DNA of 64,000 nt from Sipunculus nudus. Lineage: Eukaryota; Annelida; Sipuncula; Golfingiida; Sipunculidae. The stretch is from positions 5,608,601 through 5,672,600 of the forward strand of contig CM049319.1 in assembly GCA_026874595.1 (NCBI GenBank), in the 5' to 3' direction. Both the position numbers and the translations under genes were made by a program. Shown here in pieces: positions 11,045 through 22,799 of the stretch (the first letter of the stretch is position 1; each line of letters opens with the position of its first letter). Under the pieces are notes generated by a model. That model did not search any database, had not been told where the DNA came from, and was given only the letters and a program-made list of their open reading frames with translations.

Positions 11045-11945
11045 TAGATTTAATAATACACATTAAAAAAAAGTCTTGTAGTTTTGCTCTTTCATGTTAT
11101 ACTCCTTGTTCTTTTATCATTAAATTTGTGATGTATTCTCGACAAATTACCGGACTCCAATCGATTGTTTAGTAAACGATAGTTATATAGTTTATAGACT
11201 AATGTACACCGCCTGTACATATTATATCATACGAAGAAGGAAATAAAAGTAACTTAGAAAACATGTACAGAGACGAAGGTTTTACATACTCCCCTCAACA
11301 GAGAATTTATATACCATAATATTATACATCGACTTCCTTTATGGCCTGAGTGTTATATTTACAAGTATCTAGTCGGATATTTCAAAAAGTATTTGAAATC
11401 CATAATCTTTACCTGTTGTTCCATTTTTGAAATCACAACCTGGAGTTGTGACAGCAACTAATGTTGTCTTAAGATATAATTGAAGTGCCTTGTATTTTAT
11501 ATTTATTTATTACTATTTGGGTCAGCTGGTCAAATTAGATTGTTAGGTTGCGAGATAATTTTCATCCATGATCCATGGAATATAATGTCATGTTGAACTA
11601 ATCGTCTTATTTTTTGTCGGAGGTAAACAATTTTTTATGCATTCTTAATCTAACCTATGAACAGATGAAGAATTCCAATTCTTTAAAGGATTACCTGACA
11701 AGCAAGGCCTTTCCATTGAGCCGGCGGAGAGCTCATCCTGGGTGGTAGCCGACCGTGAAATATCTCACTTCTCTTTGGCTGAGATCTCCCGGTTTTGATT
11801 CCTGCACTCTATAACTAGGGCACAGAAACCGGTCTAAGGTAATCGGTATATAAAACCATGAATAAACAATCAGATTACTAACTAAGAAAACAACAAATTT
11901 CTATTACATCACCTGCGGACACACTTGTTGATATCAATGGAAATG
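11045..11945. other. Spacer shared with unit 3; no gene
   Basis: 11045-11205 matches 42.55-42.75 kb and 11226-11945 matches 45.29-45.98 kb. Unit 3 has about 2.55 kb between these two blocks that unit 1 lacks. A tRNA-like box B ('ggttttgattcc') occurs near 11795 without a clear partner. Confidence 0.6.
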
Positions 11946-11949
11946 TAGT

Positions 11950-12805
11950 CGTTGAGTGAGTACAACAGTCAAGGTAGTGTTTCTGCATGTCACCCAAGAG
12001 ACTCTGAGACGGAGCAGTGAGAACACTCTCTTCTGGATACTTGCAAGTTTTAAACACATAAAAAATACGGATATATTTAATGGGGAATACTTTACCATCT
12101 CCAACATAAAAAATGATAGGAGGTTATGTAATTAACGCTATTTTGTCTATTTGTATGTTTGCTTACACAATACCTACAGAAATAAATCAGAATGAATCTT
12201 TCGCAGTAGAATTTCCATTGGCCTTGAACGAAACGCAAAAATATCAGTTGTCAATGTGATTTTACTTGGCACCCCTTTTTTGTCATTTTACCTGACATTA
12301 CACCCCTATTATAATGACATTAGCAAAAAACGTATCCCTGGCATGTTTTTAGAATATTAAGAACATTATCAGACGATTTCTCCTCTGCACGTTCTCTGAA
12401 ATAAACTGCCATTCATTCTCGATGTGTGCTCGCCACCTTAACGTTAAAGGTGTAAGGTTCCTTGAACAGTTAATCAGATATGGAGCTGACCAGTTAGATT
12501 TTGGGCAAATATGCGAGTCAGCCCTTGCATTGGGAGAGGTGTGCGATCTAACAGTGTTTCTATTTCATAGATTTGTTTCAGTTTATATATTATATCAATC
12601 ATGATAAGTGTGTTTTAGCACATACTTGAGAAGTGTTATGTGATATCCCGAACAGACAGGTGACTTTGCTATACAAAATATTTGAAAAAAGGGCCAATTT
12701 AAGATTATCTGCTGCAGGTTAAGGAAATTATTCGTTGCCAACAGAATATGTAATGAACATTAACATTCATGGCCTCTGTGTGGTTGTACCTTTGAGAGCT
12801 CAATG
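11950..12805. repeat. Dispersed repeat M copy, unit 1
   Basis: The X part has 'acggatatatttaatgggg' and 'gataggaggttatgtaatt'. The Y part begins near 12440. It is nearly identical to 45985-46850, and more distantly matches 15.74-16.56 and 28.34-29.36 kb. The frame 12422-12604 is only the local opening of this repeat. Confidence 0.65.
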
Positions 12806-13125
12806 CCTTGCACACTTCTGATGCTTAGGGCAATCGTCACTTATCTCGTTTAAATGGGTTCACAAGAACAAGGAAATTAATCTAATTGAGCAAACGTGTC
12901 TCGAAAAGAAGCATTACATAGGTACTTGACACTTACTACCCTCCCGCTGTCAATAAACTAAAGTAAAATATTTTGGTTACCCGCGTGCACACTTAATATA
13001 CAAGAGACACGATACAAGATTTATTCAATGCCAATACAGGAATTTGCTTTGCGGGTGATAGCATAATTAAGACAGTGGTCATTGAAAACAAAGACACAGT
13101 ACAAAAATAGTAGTAAGAATGAAAA

Positions 13126-13690
13126 AAAGTGAAGTTGTGATATTATATTTTGATTTAATTATGCATAAAACAAACTAATCGACTTCGGTACATAGGAAAT
13201 GGAGTACCTGTTTGTTCTGCATCTCAGAAACTGCAGCTTATCGTCTGATTTTAGCCAGACAATATAATCATTGAGCAAGCTTTAAACTTCAACCATTTTT
13301 GTCATCATATTCATAACTTTATTTTCCTTAAAAATATTTTTGTCCCCTAAATAAAGACCAATGACTTGTCTGCTATTTTTTCTTATCGGTTCAATTTTCT
13401 TTTTGTTCTTAATAGTCAGATTTCCCTAAAGCATACGATATTACACTCTGGATCATTGAAGAATAGAATAAACCAAGTAATTGTTTTAGTTTCCTTAGAA
13501 AGTATAAAATGCTTCCCATTTACGGCGTACTATCAAATCCTTTAATCCTTGCTTCGTTATGATAGATCAGAGCGGGGAGATGTATGTCAAATAATTTGCT
13601 GAGATAAATATATCCTTGATTCTTTGCCTTCATTACTATGGTCAAGTATTTAATTATTACCACATAATTTTTGCAGGCCCCTGTAAAAAC
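13126..13690 (-). mobile_element. LINE fragment inserted in unit 1, reverse transcriptase C-terminus
   Basis: On the minus strand, across frameshifts, the translation contains 'LYFLRKLKQLL', 'FYSSMIQSVISYAL', 'KKKIEPIRKNSRQVIGL' and finally 'FLRCRTNRYSISYVPKSISL'. This matches the known ending of CR1/L2-like reverse transcriptases, where an 'RCRTNR...SFIP' block closes the ORF. The segment is absent from unit 3: 47.17 kb reads straight from 'gtaagaatgaaaa' into 'attaactgcattag'. The element is heavily decayed and 5' truncated. Confidence 0.65.
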
Positions 13691-14094
13691 ATTAACTGCA
13701 TTAGTTACTTTTTATAATAAAACACCAAAACAATGTACATGATGCTCGGTTCACTGAGGAACGGTACAATATAATAAACCAGCCTCTCTCTCTACTTGAT
13801 CTTGTTTCTTGCCCTCTTTGCCTTTATATATTATACAAAATCAGTTTATTATCATCTCAATAATAACCGACCAATAATACTTGTCCAAGAGTTAAATTTG
13901 TTGTTCAGTTTGAAAATAAAAACATGACATCCATACATTTAAAACCAGTTGGCCACTGCCCATAGATAACCATTAAAGATATAAATAAGGCAACAATAAT
14001 CATAGTAAAATATTCAGCAGGCAACAAAAGCGGCCCGTATTATCAAGGTGATCTTGATTACTCAATTCATGCTCAAGTGTGCTTTTCTGCATGT

Positions 14095-14545
14095 ATCGGG
14101 ATATACATATATATCACGTGATACTCCCGCTGATTTGAGTGAATGTTACTGATCTGACGGTAATTGCAACATATCCAGCTGCCATGACCAAGTGGATTGC
14201 ACACTTCAACAGCCAAACACTTGGATGTGTAGCTTCATTTTTATCACTTCGACAGATAGGGCTGTAAAAGCAGTTGAAATAAATATTCATTTATAATAAA
14301 ATTTTAATTATGATAAATATTAATTATTATCATCAGCAGTAATATTAGTAGTATTAGTATGTAAAGAAGGTTTGCGTTTAAAACATTGAATTCTATAACC
14401 TGCTTCTGAACATTTGTACATTAAGTCAATAGTTTTTCAGTAGAAACATATACTGTTGTTATACTCTCTTCTTTCAGAAGTGAAATATTCTTTATTATAG
14501 GCCTAAATCGAAGTATGTTTACATATTTCGGTGTTCTTGAAAGTA
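14095..14545 (+). pseudogene. Orphan promoter, 5' exon and intron 1 of a type II lectin gene, unit 1
   Basis: 'tcacgtgatactcccgctga', 'cagctgccatgaccaagtgg' and 'cacttcaacagccaaacac' match the promoter and non-coding exon of the 32.2 kb gene. The next 280 bp match type II intron 1 ('agtcaatagtttttcag', 'ataggcctaaatcgaagt'). The homology stops before the signal-peptide exon, and the exon's GTATTG donor has become GATGTG. No CTLD follows, so this is the 5' remnant of a lost gene. A twin lies at 47.60-48.08 kb. Confidence 0.6.
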
Positions 14546-14899
14546 CAGTATTGGTTCCTATTTATTCAAGGGAAATTAGGGAAATTTCAAAGACATTTGT
14601 TTTGTTTGTCAGGCAATAATCAAATTATATTCAATCATTACCAGTCGCTTCTGCTAAAAAAAAACCTTTCTTTTTCTGAATGGGCATGCAGCTGCATAAA
14701 CTAGGCAGTCACGTCTAGTAACTGAACTTATCGGTTACTATATGGGTTATATTTTAATAACACTCTTCTTATTCATCTGATTATGGCATGTATATATCGG
14801 AATCGAGAAAAAATAACAAAAGAAATCTGTATCATCGAGTATATTTCAATTACATTTTTCAAAATCTCAAAGCTACTCATTCAGCTACATGTTACGAAT

Positions 14900-15420
14900 T
14901 TCATCTTCATTATTACCAGGACCGCAGGGCGAAGGATATGCAACGGTGTAGTACTGATAGCACAGGTCCTGATGTGGTTATCAGGTTATATGTATCCAGT
15001 GCTGTGAAAGATTTTCCATTTCATTCTATCAGCATAGTTTTATCAACATTGATTAATTTGTATTCATTTTTACTGCATGTAAATGTAATGTAAATGTACG
15101 AATAAAGGGAGGTGAGTACATATGTCAACGGCAAGGCAATGTTTCCGTATGTTGTATTTCAGTTTCTTTAACCGTCGGTGGATATCTGATGTGAACCCAC
15201 TATGTTAAATCATTATCCACTCTAGAGATATTACTTAGGATCAGTGAGAACAGCTCTCTGGATAATTGCCATGGTTTATGGACCATCGAGAAATATGGAT
15301 ATATTTGCCCCCATGTATCGGGGTATCGTTTATTACCTCAAACGAACAAGTGGCCTATGGGCCATGACGCTCAGCTAATTTGACCGGGTGCTCGTGTTTT
15401 TTATTAATGTTATATATATT
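14900..15420. repeat. Dispersed repeat M, X part
   Basis: 'aaccgtcggtggatatctga' and 'ggatatatttgcccccatgt' recur at 26.83-27.1, 43.47-43.7 and 48.63-48.9 kb. No gene is seen. Overlapping frames at 14783-15093 are not conserved in phase between copies. Confidence 0.6.
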
Positions 15421-15739
15421 GTCTGTAAGAAAAGCCTATGGCTAAAGTTACAGTGTGAAAAAAATGGTTAAGCAATAAAAATTCATGATTTAGGAGACCT
15501 TCCCAGCATGCTGTATTATATCTTTTAAAATCCCAATGTGTACAGGGGCGACCGGGGATCCAATTATTGTGTTGTTTGTATGGAATAAGCCATGAACTCT
15601 GCAAGATAAACTAGAAAATTTAATAGGCAGAACAGTGTTTCTTTGTGTAAGCCTGGCCTTAACAAACATTTCTTTAAATGTATCATGTCACTCGAATCCT
15701 TCCAGTGCACTGTATTTTCTTTGGAAACTCAACAGAGGT

Positions 15740-16560
15740 TAACCACGGAGTTATTGTCTCCTTATGCTAGGAACCTTGCGGTCACAGACCCTGCCTAATT
15801 TCCTTAAATCCTCGGGACACTTGGCAGTTATCGTAGATGCCCCCCTGAGATCTCACCAAGTAAGATGTTTCAACACTCGCTTGGAAAGCTGTCAATTATA
15901 CAAGTCTTACGGATATATTTGTCACTCACGTGAAAGGTCATCGGTCATTGTTTCAATGTAAAACCTTGAAGGAGGTTATATAATAACAGTATGATTCCAA
16001 AAATAAACATAAATGACATTTTATAATCAATCAGGTCACCATGTATTCATGTTTTAATATAACGTCTGATCAAGATCCAGCATAACAACATAAAAACACA
16101 AATCAGCCTCTATTGTGTCAACATTTTTCAAAGAACATTAAAACATGCTAATTGTCGTGGATCAGACATTTAAACCTTGGAGTTCATCTGTTAAATTTGG
16201 GGAGAAACTTTAGATTGAGCCAATCATTGACGGAGGTTTGCGGTCTGCCTTTGTTTCTAATTTGTAGGTGTATTTAAGCATGAGTAAAACATAAATCATG
16301 TTGTCTGTGGAAAAGCACATATGAAGGAAGTTTTGTGTTACACCCTGAAGTGACAGGTGACATCGATGTACCAAACACTTGCAGATGGGACAGCCCACTT
16401 GTAGCTCAAACAAATTCAGGAAGCTATCAAATGCCAACAAAACATTATTAAGTGGATTAAAATTCAAGACCAGTTCACACCATCGTTCAAACGTTTAATT
16501 TATGATGAATAGTGGATAGATAACCAATAAATTAGCCTTCACATCACGTTAACATTGAGA
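15740..16560. repeat. Dispersed repeat M copy, full length
   Basis: X part about 15765-15985, Y part about 16170-16560. The duplicate at 49255-50090 is about 95% identical by eye. The Y part carries the minus-strand frame 16210-16467, whose peptide shares phase and residues (FDSFL.LFEL, PICKCLV, QNFLHMCFS) with copies at 2.5, 29.1 and 37.6 kb. Confidence 0.65.
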
Positions 16561-16638
16561 ATATTCCTGTCAATACTCCTACTTGTATGGCTTTGACACA
16601 TAGACACTATGCGTATATACATAGTATACTATATATAC

Positions 16639-16785
16639 ATGTAACCGGACACACAAAACCATTCCTACTGGCCTTGCTAATGAAGCTTGCTTTATTAGCG
16701 AAGCGGTAGAACGTCTGACTTGTGTGTCACAGGTTACGGGTTCGAATCCACTTTCGGGCCCGGTATCTATTTTCACCCGTTACAT
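16639..16785 (+). mobile_element. Small tRNA-like element with short inverted ends
   Basis: An internal A box (TAGCGAAGCGG, near 16697) and B box (GGTTCGAATCC, near 16739) look like a polymerase III promoter of tRNA origin. The cloverleaf is poor: the anticodon arm allows only a six-base loop and the T arm mispairs, so it is not a functional tRNA. Outer ends ATGTAACCGG and CCCGTTACAT are inverted with one mismatch. The copy in unit 3 is at 50181-50327, the same 147 bp length. Confidence 0.5.
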
Positions 16786-16789
16786 ACAT

Positions 16790-17880
16790 ATTCCTTATGA
16801 AAGCCATATATAAATATATCTTATCGTAATAAATATGCTTAATAATGTAACTGATATTTTCACCTTTAAATAATATGTGATCTGATCAAATGGGAAAATT
16901 ATAGGAATTGCGTGGTAGGATACCATCTATGATGCATGCAGAAAACATCAAAAACAGTTACAAAAATGAACGAAAATATTCCGATTTTACTATTAACGTA
17001 CAGACTCATATCGATTATTCAAATAATATTATTATTATTTCAGGTGTAAAACATGAGTTTGATAAATGTTCTTATTTCTGATCATCATGTAAGAATGATC
17101 TAAATAACGTACTGTATGCACTTTTGTAAAACACAGAATTTTCAATCGATGCATGAAGTTAATGCGTAACACAAACAACGATAAGGAACATCTTAAGCCG
17201 ATTCACATCAAGGGAACCAGGAGCAACCCAGTTGTGAAAATAATATCCAGCCTAGGATCGAACGAAAGGGAAATTCTGACGAACATATAAACTTATAACT
17301 TTTTCCTTGGCGTGATGTGACTGGAGCTTTAAAGAATACTAATTCTGCAGCAGTTTTGCTCTTTAGCTCGAAAAGATATAGTCTGTTTTCCACTCGTTAT
17401 TAAAGGTAACATATTGCACTGGACAGTGCTGGACCCCTTAAGATCATGGACATACGTGTGGCCTGGACGTGTCTAGTTGGTCTGGAGACAATCAATGCAC
17501 GTGCGTGAATTCACGGGGGATTCATCACGGACCACTGCTCGGATTAGCTCGGTCGAATTTCGGACTACGGTCGGCAGAGAGGAACGACGTTCTGTCGGAC
17601 ACTTAATATTTCAGGTGTTGAAAAAAACATTGGACTCACACCGGCATCGTTACTATGTGACCTTAAGATAAATCGAGGGATGTCTGCCGGATTGGCTTAC
17701 TGTCTACCCGTCCATTCGTCTTTCTGTACATGATTTTCTTATTGGGAAAACAAAGAGTATGTAGTACGTGATGTAGTAGGCGTTTCTATCAGAGCTGATG
17801 AGTATTTCTCCTTTTTTATTAATGAGTAATGGTCTTCATACAGAAAAAAAACAATGTTCCATGTGATATTCTGTTTATTT
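16790..17880. other. Spacer upstream of the type II gene; no gene seen
   Basis: It matches 50.33-51.38 kb closely. A slightly GC-richer stretch at 17460-17720 contains several short open frames that do not resemble known proteins. Confidence 0.5.
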
Positions 17881-17884
17881 AATC

Positions 17885-18039
17885 ATGGCGTGTGATTCGC
17901 TGCGTGATATTTACACTGCTTTTGAGTGACAGCTACTTATCTGAGTGAAATACAAGCATGGATTGGACGCTTGTTTACCACAGCTGCCATAATCAATCGG
18001 GCTGAACACCTCAACAACCAAGCACGTGTAGAACCATCG
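17885..18039 (+). promoter_or_regulatory. Type II lectin promoter and non-coding exon, unit 1
   Basis: The 'gcgtgtgattcgctgcgtga' and 'gacagctacttatctgag' blocks are shared with 32155-32235 and 51400-51460. The exon contains 'cacagctgccataatcaatc' and ends at 18039 with ATCG|GTAAAG. The TATA-like AAATATAAG seen in unit 3 is AAATACAAG here (about 17949-17957), which may weaken initiation. Confidence 0.5.
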
Positions 18040-18356
18040 GTAAAGTGGTATTTATTTTTTGATCACTTTGAAAGAAATTGCTAAATGCAATATTGTAATC
18101 AAATAACGTAGTGATTAATTATCACTTTTATTATTATTATTATTATTATTAATAGTTTTATTATTATTTTAAACAGTAGATATGTAAAAAAAGTTTTTTT
18201 TTTTACATTTAGTCAATAGTGTTCCAGTAGACAGGTTGTAAAAAGTACACATTCGTGATCTTGTATAGGACAAGAGATTCTTCTACAATAGGTTTTAATC
18301 GGCAAAAGTTGATATTTTTTTATTAATTCATTTCAGGAAAATCCTGGCACAGGAAA

Positions 18357-18589
18357 ATGAGTCCTTATGCCTGTCTGATTTTTGCACCCATAGTGCTGGC
18401 AACAGGTTGTATATCTTTATAATTTTGAGACTTCCTAGGTTCAAATAAATACAATTTTGTATTTAAAGATACCAATAATCAAGATATATATCTTCTGATA
18501 CTGTGAACTAAAGGAGAATGTCTGAATCTGCATAAAGATGAGTTGGAGGTACAACGGAGACACAATTTGTACAGCAGTTGAAAACCTAG

Positions 18590-18624
<35 letters not shown>

Positions 18625-19093
18625 TGTGTGCTAAAGACTGAAGTTGTTTTTGCTCCTCCATTCAGCCCTAGGTAGCACAATGGGGTAATCTCCCCGGTAT
18701 CACCATGGGCAAGTACAAATAGTGATGAAGCCGTCCTGCTACATGTTCGTCCATGCTGCTTACTTCTGGTTGAAGGCGAAGGACTACTGTCAGAAAACGG
18801 GAGGAAGGTTGGTCAGTGTCGAGACAAAGGGTGAGAACGACCATCTACTTAGGATCGTCAGGCGATATCCAAACCGCTATTACTGGACAGGGGGGAACGA
18901 TAAATCTGTTGAGGGAGACTGGCGCTGGCTGGCTGGACATACAAAAATATCTTATAAATATTGGAATCGAGGGCAACCGGACAATGCTCGCGGTTACGAA
19001 GACTGTCTTGAATTTAACAAGGACCTCGGATTTCATTGGAATGACGCCCCTTGTGGATATAGGAAGTCATTTATTTGTGAGAAGGTTTGCTAA
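18357..19093 (+). pseudogene. Type II C-type lectin gene with an in-frame stop
   Basis: The leader exon (coding 18357-18405, MSPYACLIFAPIVLAT, ending ACAG|GTTGTA) and exon 2 (18666-19093, acceptor ATTCAG) match the intact 52 kb gene at over 90% by eye. The CTLD itself is open: TGGND, QPDN, EDC, WND and the terminal EKVC are all present. However, seven codons into exon 2 the TAC of the intact copy is TAA (18686-18688), which would stop the protein right after the signal peptide. Translation from the downstream ATG at 18725 would give an unsecreted domain. A weak acceptor at 18721-18722 (AAATAG) would bypass the stop in frame but lacks a pyrimidine tract. AATAAA is at 19124. Either a recent pseudogene or, less likely, an alternatively spliced gene. 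Confidence 0.75.
18592..18621. repeat. (GA)n in intron 2 near the acceptor
   Basis: GA run about 45 bp before exon 2 of the type II gene. The same position at 52240-52265 has an interrupted run, and it is absent in the unit 2 gene. Confidence 0.85.
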
Positions 19094-19449
19094 AAATTAT
19101 AGTGGTAAATAACTCACATGATTAATAAAAAGAGATTTTTATGTTGAATCTGGTCTTGCATCACAATAAAATTCTCGATAAAATTCCAAGCTGATATTTT
19201 TTATTTGTTGTTACGTATCAAATAAGCAGTAACTTATTACAGCATTTTTACTTTAAGGAAGTACAACTTATCTTATAGACGAATCTGATCAATCAAGAAA
19301 ATTATCAGAGAATCCAATTTCTGTGGATTCTAAAACTTTTGTTTTCCTTGTAATTTTTATAAATTTATATATTTAATTTGACACATCCTAATTCATGGAT
19401 AGAAAGAAATTTAAAATATATAACATACTATAATCCTGACAAAGTCGCA

Positions 19450-20865
19450 AACCCCGTCCAGCACACATCTATAAATGGTATAATAGCATCTTTCTACTTC
19501 GGATCAACGGACGAGATATGACGAGAATAGACTCGGTAGAGCTTAAAACATGCCACAGTCGGAAACCCGACCGCCTTAGCAGGTTGGTGAAATCTAACTT
19601 CTCGTTTGTCTGAGTGATACGACGAGACTTGTAGTCTAGTCTCTGAGAGTTTATCAGATGCTATGAAACGTAATAATCTAGACTTGTTTAGCCAACAAAC
19701 CGACCCAGTTAATGTTTTGTTCTCTTGGACCACAGCAGGTGTCGCGAGATTTGATGCAACACTGACAGCTCGTCACATGTGATCCATCGCAGAACATTTG
19801 ACCTCTTTAAAATAAAAAGTGACCAAATTATAACCGTTCTTGCCAATTCTCGCATATTCTGTGTCTATTTAAGCATATAAAATATGCAGAAAACCCTATA
19901 CCCTATGCAGAAAAAATGGAACTCTGTAGCACCAAAAGTGAAGGGATTGAAAAATATGGCTCGGTATTCTGAATTTCAATAATCTTATCGAAATACGTAA
20001 CCATAGCTAGAACCCATACCAACCATAATGTTATTTTAGGGGTATTATGAAAAAGTTATTGATACTGTTCATAATTATCGAGGTATCGCAGAGAGACAGT
20101 TTTCCCTACTTTGCAACGCCTTCTGGTGGATATAACCGCATAGAAAACGATAGACTCTTACCTTGGGGCAGGTATATATCTTTGATCTGCTTTGAAGATT
20201 TTGCCTACATTTCTGACACAACCCACAACAATGGCATATCATACCATTCCTTCCTGGGCCATGCATGGTATACGTAAGCCTAACTTGAGTCGTGATACAA
20301 GCTAAATCGAGGAATAAATCGCAGTGGTTTCCCATCATATTGCCTGCATATCCTGGTAAACAACCCATAAACATAAAAATAGGCTACAAATGATGATTTA
20401 ATACAAAGCAATACATGTGAACTCACAATCCAAATTGATACTTCGTCTCCATGGTAACGAGTAATTTTCTGTATCGCGTACAGTTTGGCTGCCGTCAAGT
20501 AACCCGTTCGAGCCTTGCTTGTATGCATGCGGTCAGAAATTCAACATGCTAAGGCATTTACCAATATGCTGAGTAAAATCGGAACTTTTCTCGCTCATGT
20601 AAGGTTTTGTAAGAGGGTGTACTAATAAAGCTTACGATTTACTGGTTATGTCAATTGACAGCGTACCTGTAGGCCTTGAGGCGTAAAAAATGACGACAAT
20701 ATTTATACATCTTCATAGAAACCTATAGTGCGTTCCTCGCTGAAGGATGTAACTTCACTCTGACAGGCAGTTTGTACGCTAATCGTGGACTCTTTCATGT
20801 CAGAGAACCGAAATAGCGCTAGGACTATAGCCGCAAGACGGAAGCTGGCGAGTGAAACAAATATA
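19450..20865. repeat. Irregular tandem array 'P' 3' of the type II gene, degenerate hairpin tail
   Basis: Related phrases recur at irregular spacing ('tgacgagaatagactcgg', 'cgacgagacttgtagtctag', 'gcagaaaaaatggaactctgtagc'). The right end reads GACTATAGCCGCAAGACGGAAGCTGGCGAGTGAAAC, where the left arm of the hairpin seen at 54375 and 34897 has mutated. Equivalent arrays follow the other two type II genes at 33.84-34.93 and 53.04-54.41 kb. The frame 20047-20277 lies inside and is treated as non-coding. Confidence 0.5.
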
Positions 20866-20869
20866 AACA

Positions 20870-22470
20870 GAGTAAAGCTTTAATTTTACATGTCTGCTGA
20901 TGGTTGACTCTCATTCCCGTTGAAATTAGAACCATCAACAGTTTACTCATACAGTAACTTTGGTGGGTCACTTAGTAATTCTTTAGATTTCTAGTGTGAA
21001 GCTGAAAAGTTGATATATTTATATAAAAATTGAACAAAATGGCGTCTTTGCGAATGAATATATAATAAATGTTATGTCTGAAACATGTGTGAATTGTGCC
21101 ATCATGTGTTGGTTAGTTTGCAGTTTTCGAAGTCATAGCTGAGTTATCTACATGTCATTCATCCACCTGGCTAGTAATTAATATGTGACATTTGAATGGT
21201 TCTTTTCAAGGGGTCAAATCGAGCAGTCACAGATAACTATATGAGGAGACACAATAATATTCTACCTTAATCGATAGATCCCTAACATGGGATGAAGTTG
21301 TTGCACCATAATATTATGGATAAGCAACAGCTGTCGATTAATATTTCTTTAGTTTTATAAGTGACATGTTAGCGTTTCCAAAGACAGATAGCGACTATTA
21401 AACTCTATTACATTGGAAATCAAACCATTTATAGAAGAATGCATGATAACAAACAAATAAAGCTTGTTTTGGTGACCCGCCTTTGTATATTAACATCAAC
21501 TAGCGTTCGAGCATCATGTTTAAAAGAGAGAAGAAAGAAGGAACGAAAGAAAGAGAAAGAGAGCGAAAAGTTTATTGAACTGTATGAGTAAATTCCTCTT
21601 GCTTCAGTAAACTAGCTTGCTGCATCCGGATCTGTCCAAATTTTAACATGACAATAAATAATTTTGAGACCACGTGGAAGATGAACTTGAAGTTGATAAT
21701 ATTTGAATAGTTTCCAAAGAAGCTATTAATAGCTCAGCACATATGTGGACACAACCACAAATGTGTTTCAGAACTACTTCCATATTTTCGTATTAAATCA
21801 AGTGGCATTATACCATAAAACAGTCACGCTAATCTCTGAGTACACCTTTTTTATGTGGGCTGCTTGTCATCATTTAAGAAAAAGTTTTTTCAAACACGCA
21901 TCTTACTATAATTTAAGTGATATTCTTTTTTACATTTTGCCGATATGCGTTCCCTTGCAACCAAATTGTCTCCTCTTCCAGGACGTTATCATCGGAATAC
22001 TCTCTTGTCGAATCCCCGTTATCTAACCCTTAAGGGTACATTGAAACCTGGATGTCATATATCTCTTGTAGAAAGTATGGGTAAATCCCTAGTTTGGCAA
22101 ATTTATGCGTGAAAATACACAGTGGGTACATAACATTTAATTAGTCAGAAATGGCTTTGAATTAAAGTAATCATCATATATAAAAATCATATTATTCTTC
22201 GTATGTATCCGCATACATATTGGAACGTATAAAGACTGATGCAGCAGTAACATGATTATTATATATAATTATATCCTGCTGAAAAAAGGTGCTAACATAA
22301 TGAAGAAAATACTATTGGATAAATCATAAACGTTAAACAAAAATCCAATAAAATATTCTTTACATAATCCCTTGTCATACATCTGTTTTCACCAACAATA
22401 TCCGATTTTGCTGTCCTAATCTTGCGGGCGTAAGGAGCATTAGGTTGTTATTTTTCTTTCAACAAATTGC
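20870..22470. other. Intergenic, end of unit 1; no gene seen
   Basis: 'cctcttgcttcagtaaacta' and 'ttttaacatgacaataaata' are shared with 35.6 and 55.4 kb, so this is the common 3' flank of the type II genes. A purine-rich stretch lies at 21521-21571. Confidence 0.5.
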
Positions 22471-22475
22471 CTACG

Positions 22476-22715
22476 AGTGGCCGGCCAGGGCACTCGAGGG
22501 ATAAAACATTCGGCTCTCTCCGCTGGCGACCCGAGTTTGATCCCCGGTGTAGCCATAAGAGGGGGTTGCAGTTGCCCGTCCTAGGCCGGTGCTTTTCTCC
22601 GGGTTTTCCGGTTTCCTCCACCCTTACAGACTACCGGAGGCCATCGTCTGAGCCTTAGAGAGTGCCTTGATAAGTTTTAATATCTATTTGTAGATTCATG
22701 TAAAATAAATAAGTT
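22476..22715 (+). mobile_element. tRNA-derived SINE-like element
   Basis: The tRNA-like head has a B box degenerate at one base (GTTTGATCCCC). It is followed by a core with 'ccgggttttccggtttcctc' and a tail 'gattcatgtaaaataaata'. The related copy at 58268-58503 shares head, core and tail. The core resembles the conserved central domains of V-type or Meta-type SINEs, from memory only. Confidence 0.65.
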
Positions 22716-22799
22716 TATATTTTCATCTGGAGATCCTTACTGTGGTAAATACTATGCGAGGTATGTTGCAGGAGCAAGCTAACCCACTATCTAGTGATG

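Noticed and set aside
11700-11860. Possible SINE with box B at 11795, repeated at 45.74-45.90 kb
   Set aside because: No convincing A box or tail, and the second copy is explained by the unit 1/unit 3 duplication.
16680-16765. Possible tRNA gene (good A and B boxes)
   Set aside because: The anticodon loop is six bases, the T stem mispairs and the acceptor stem does not close, so it is a tRNA-like repeat, not a tRNA.
20047-20277. Plus-strand frame with a signal-like start (MKKLLILFIII), similar frame at 53588-53809
   Set aside because: The unit 2 equivalent near 34.56 kb has lost the start and frame, the ends of the two frames differ, and both sit inside array P with no splice or poly(A) context. 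Shared sequence is explained by segmental duplication.
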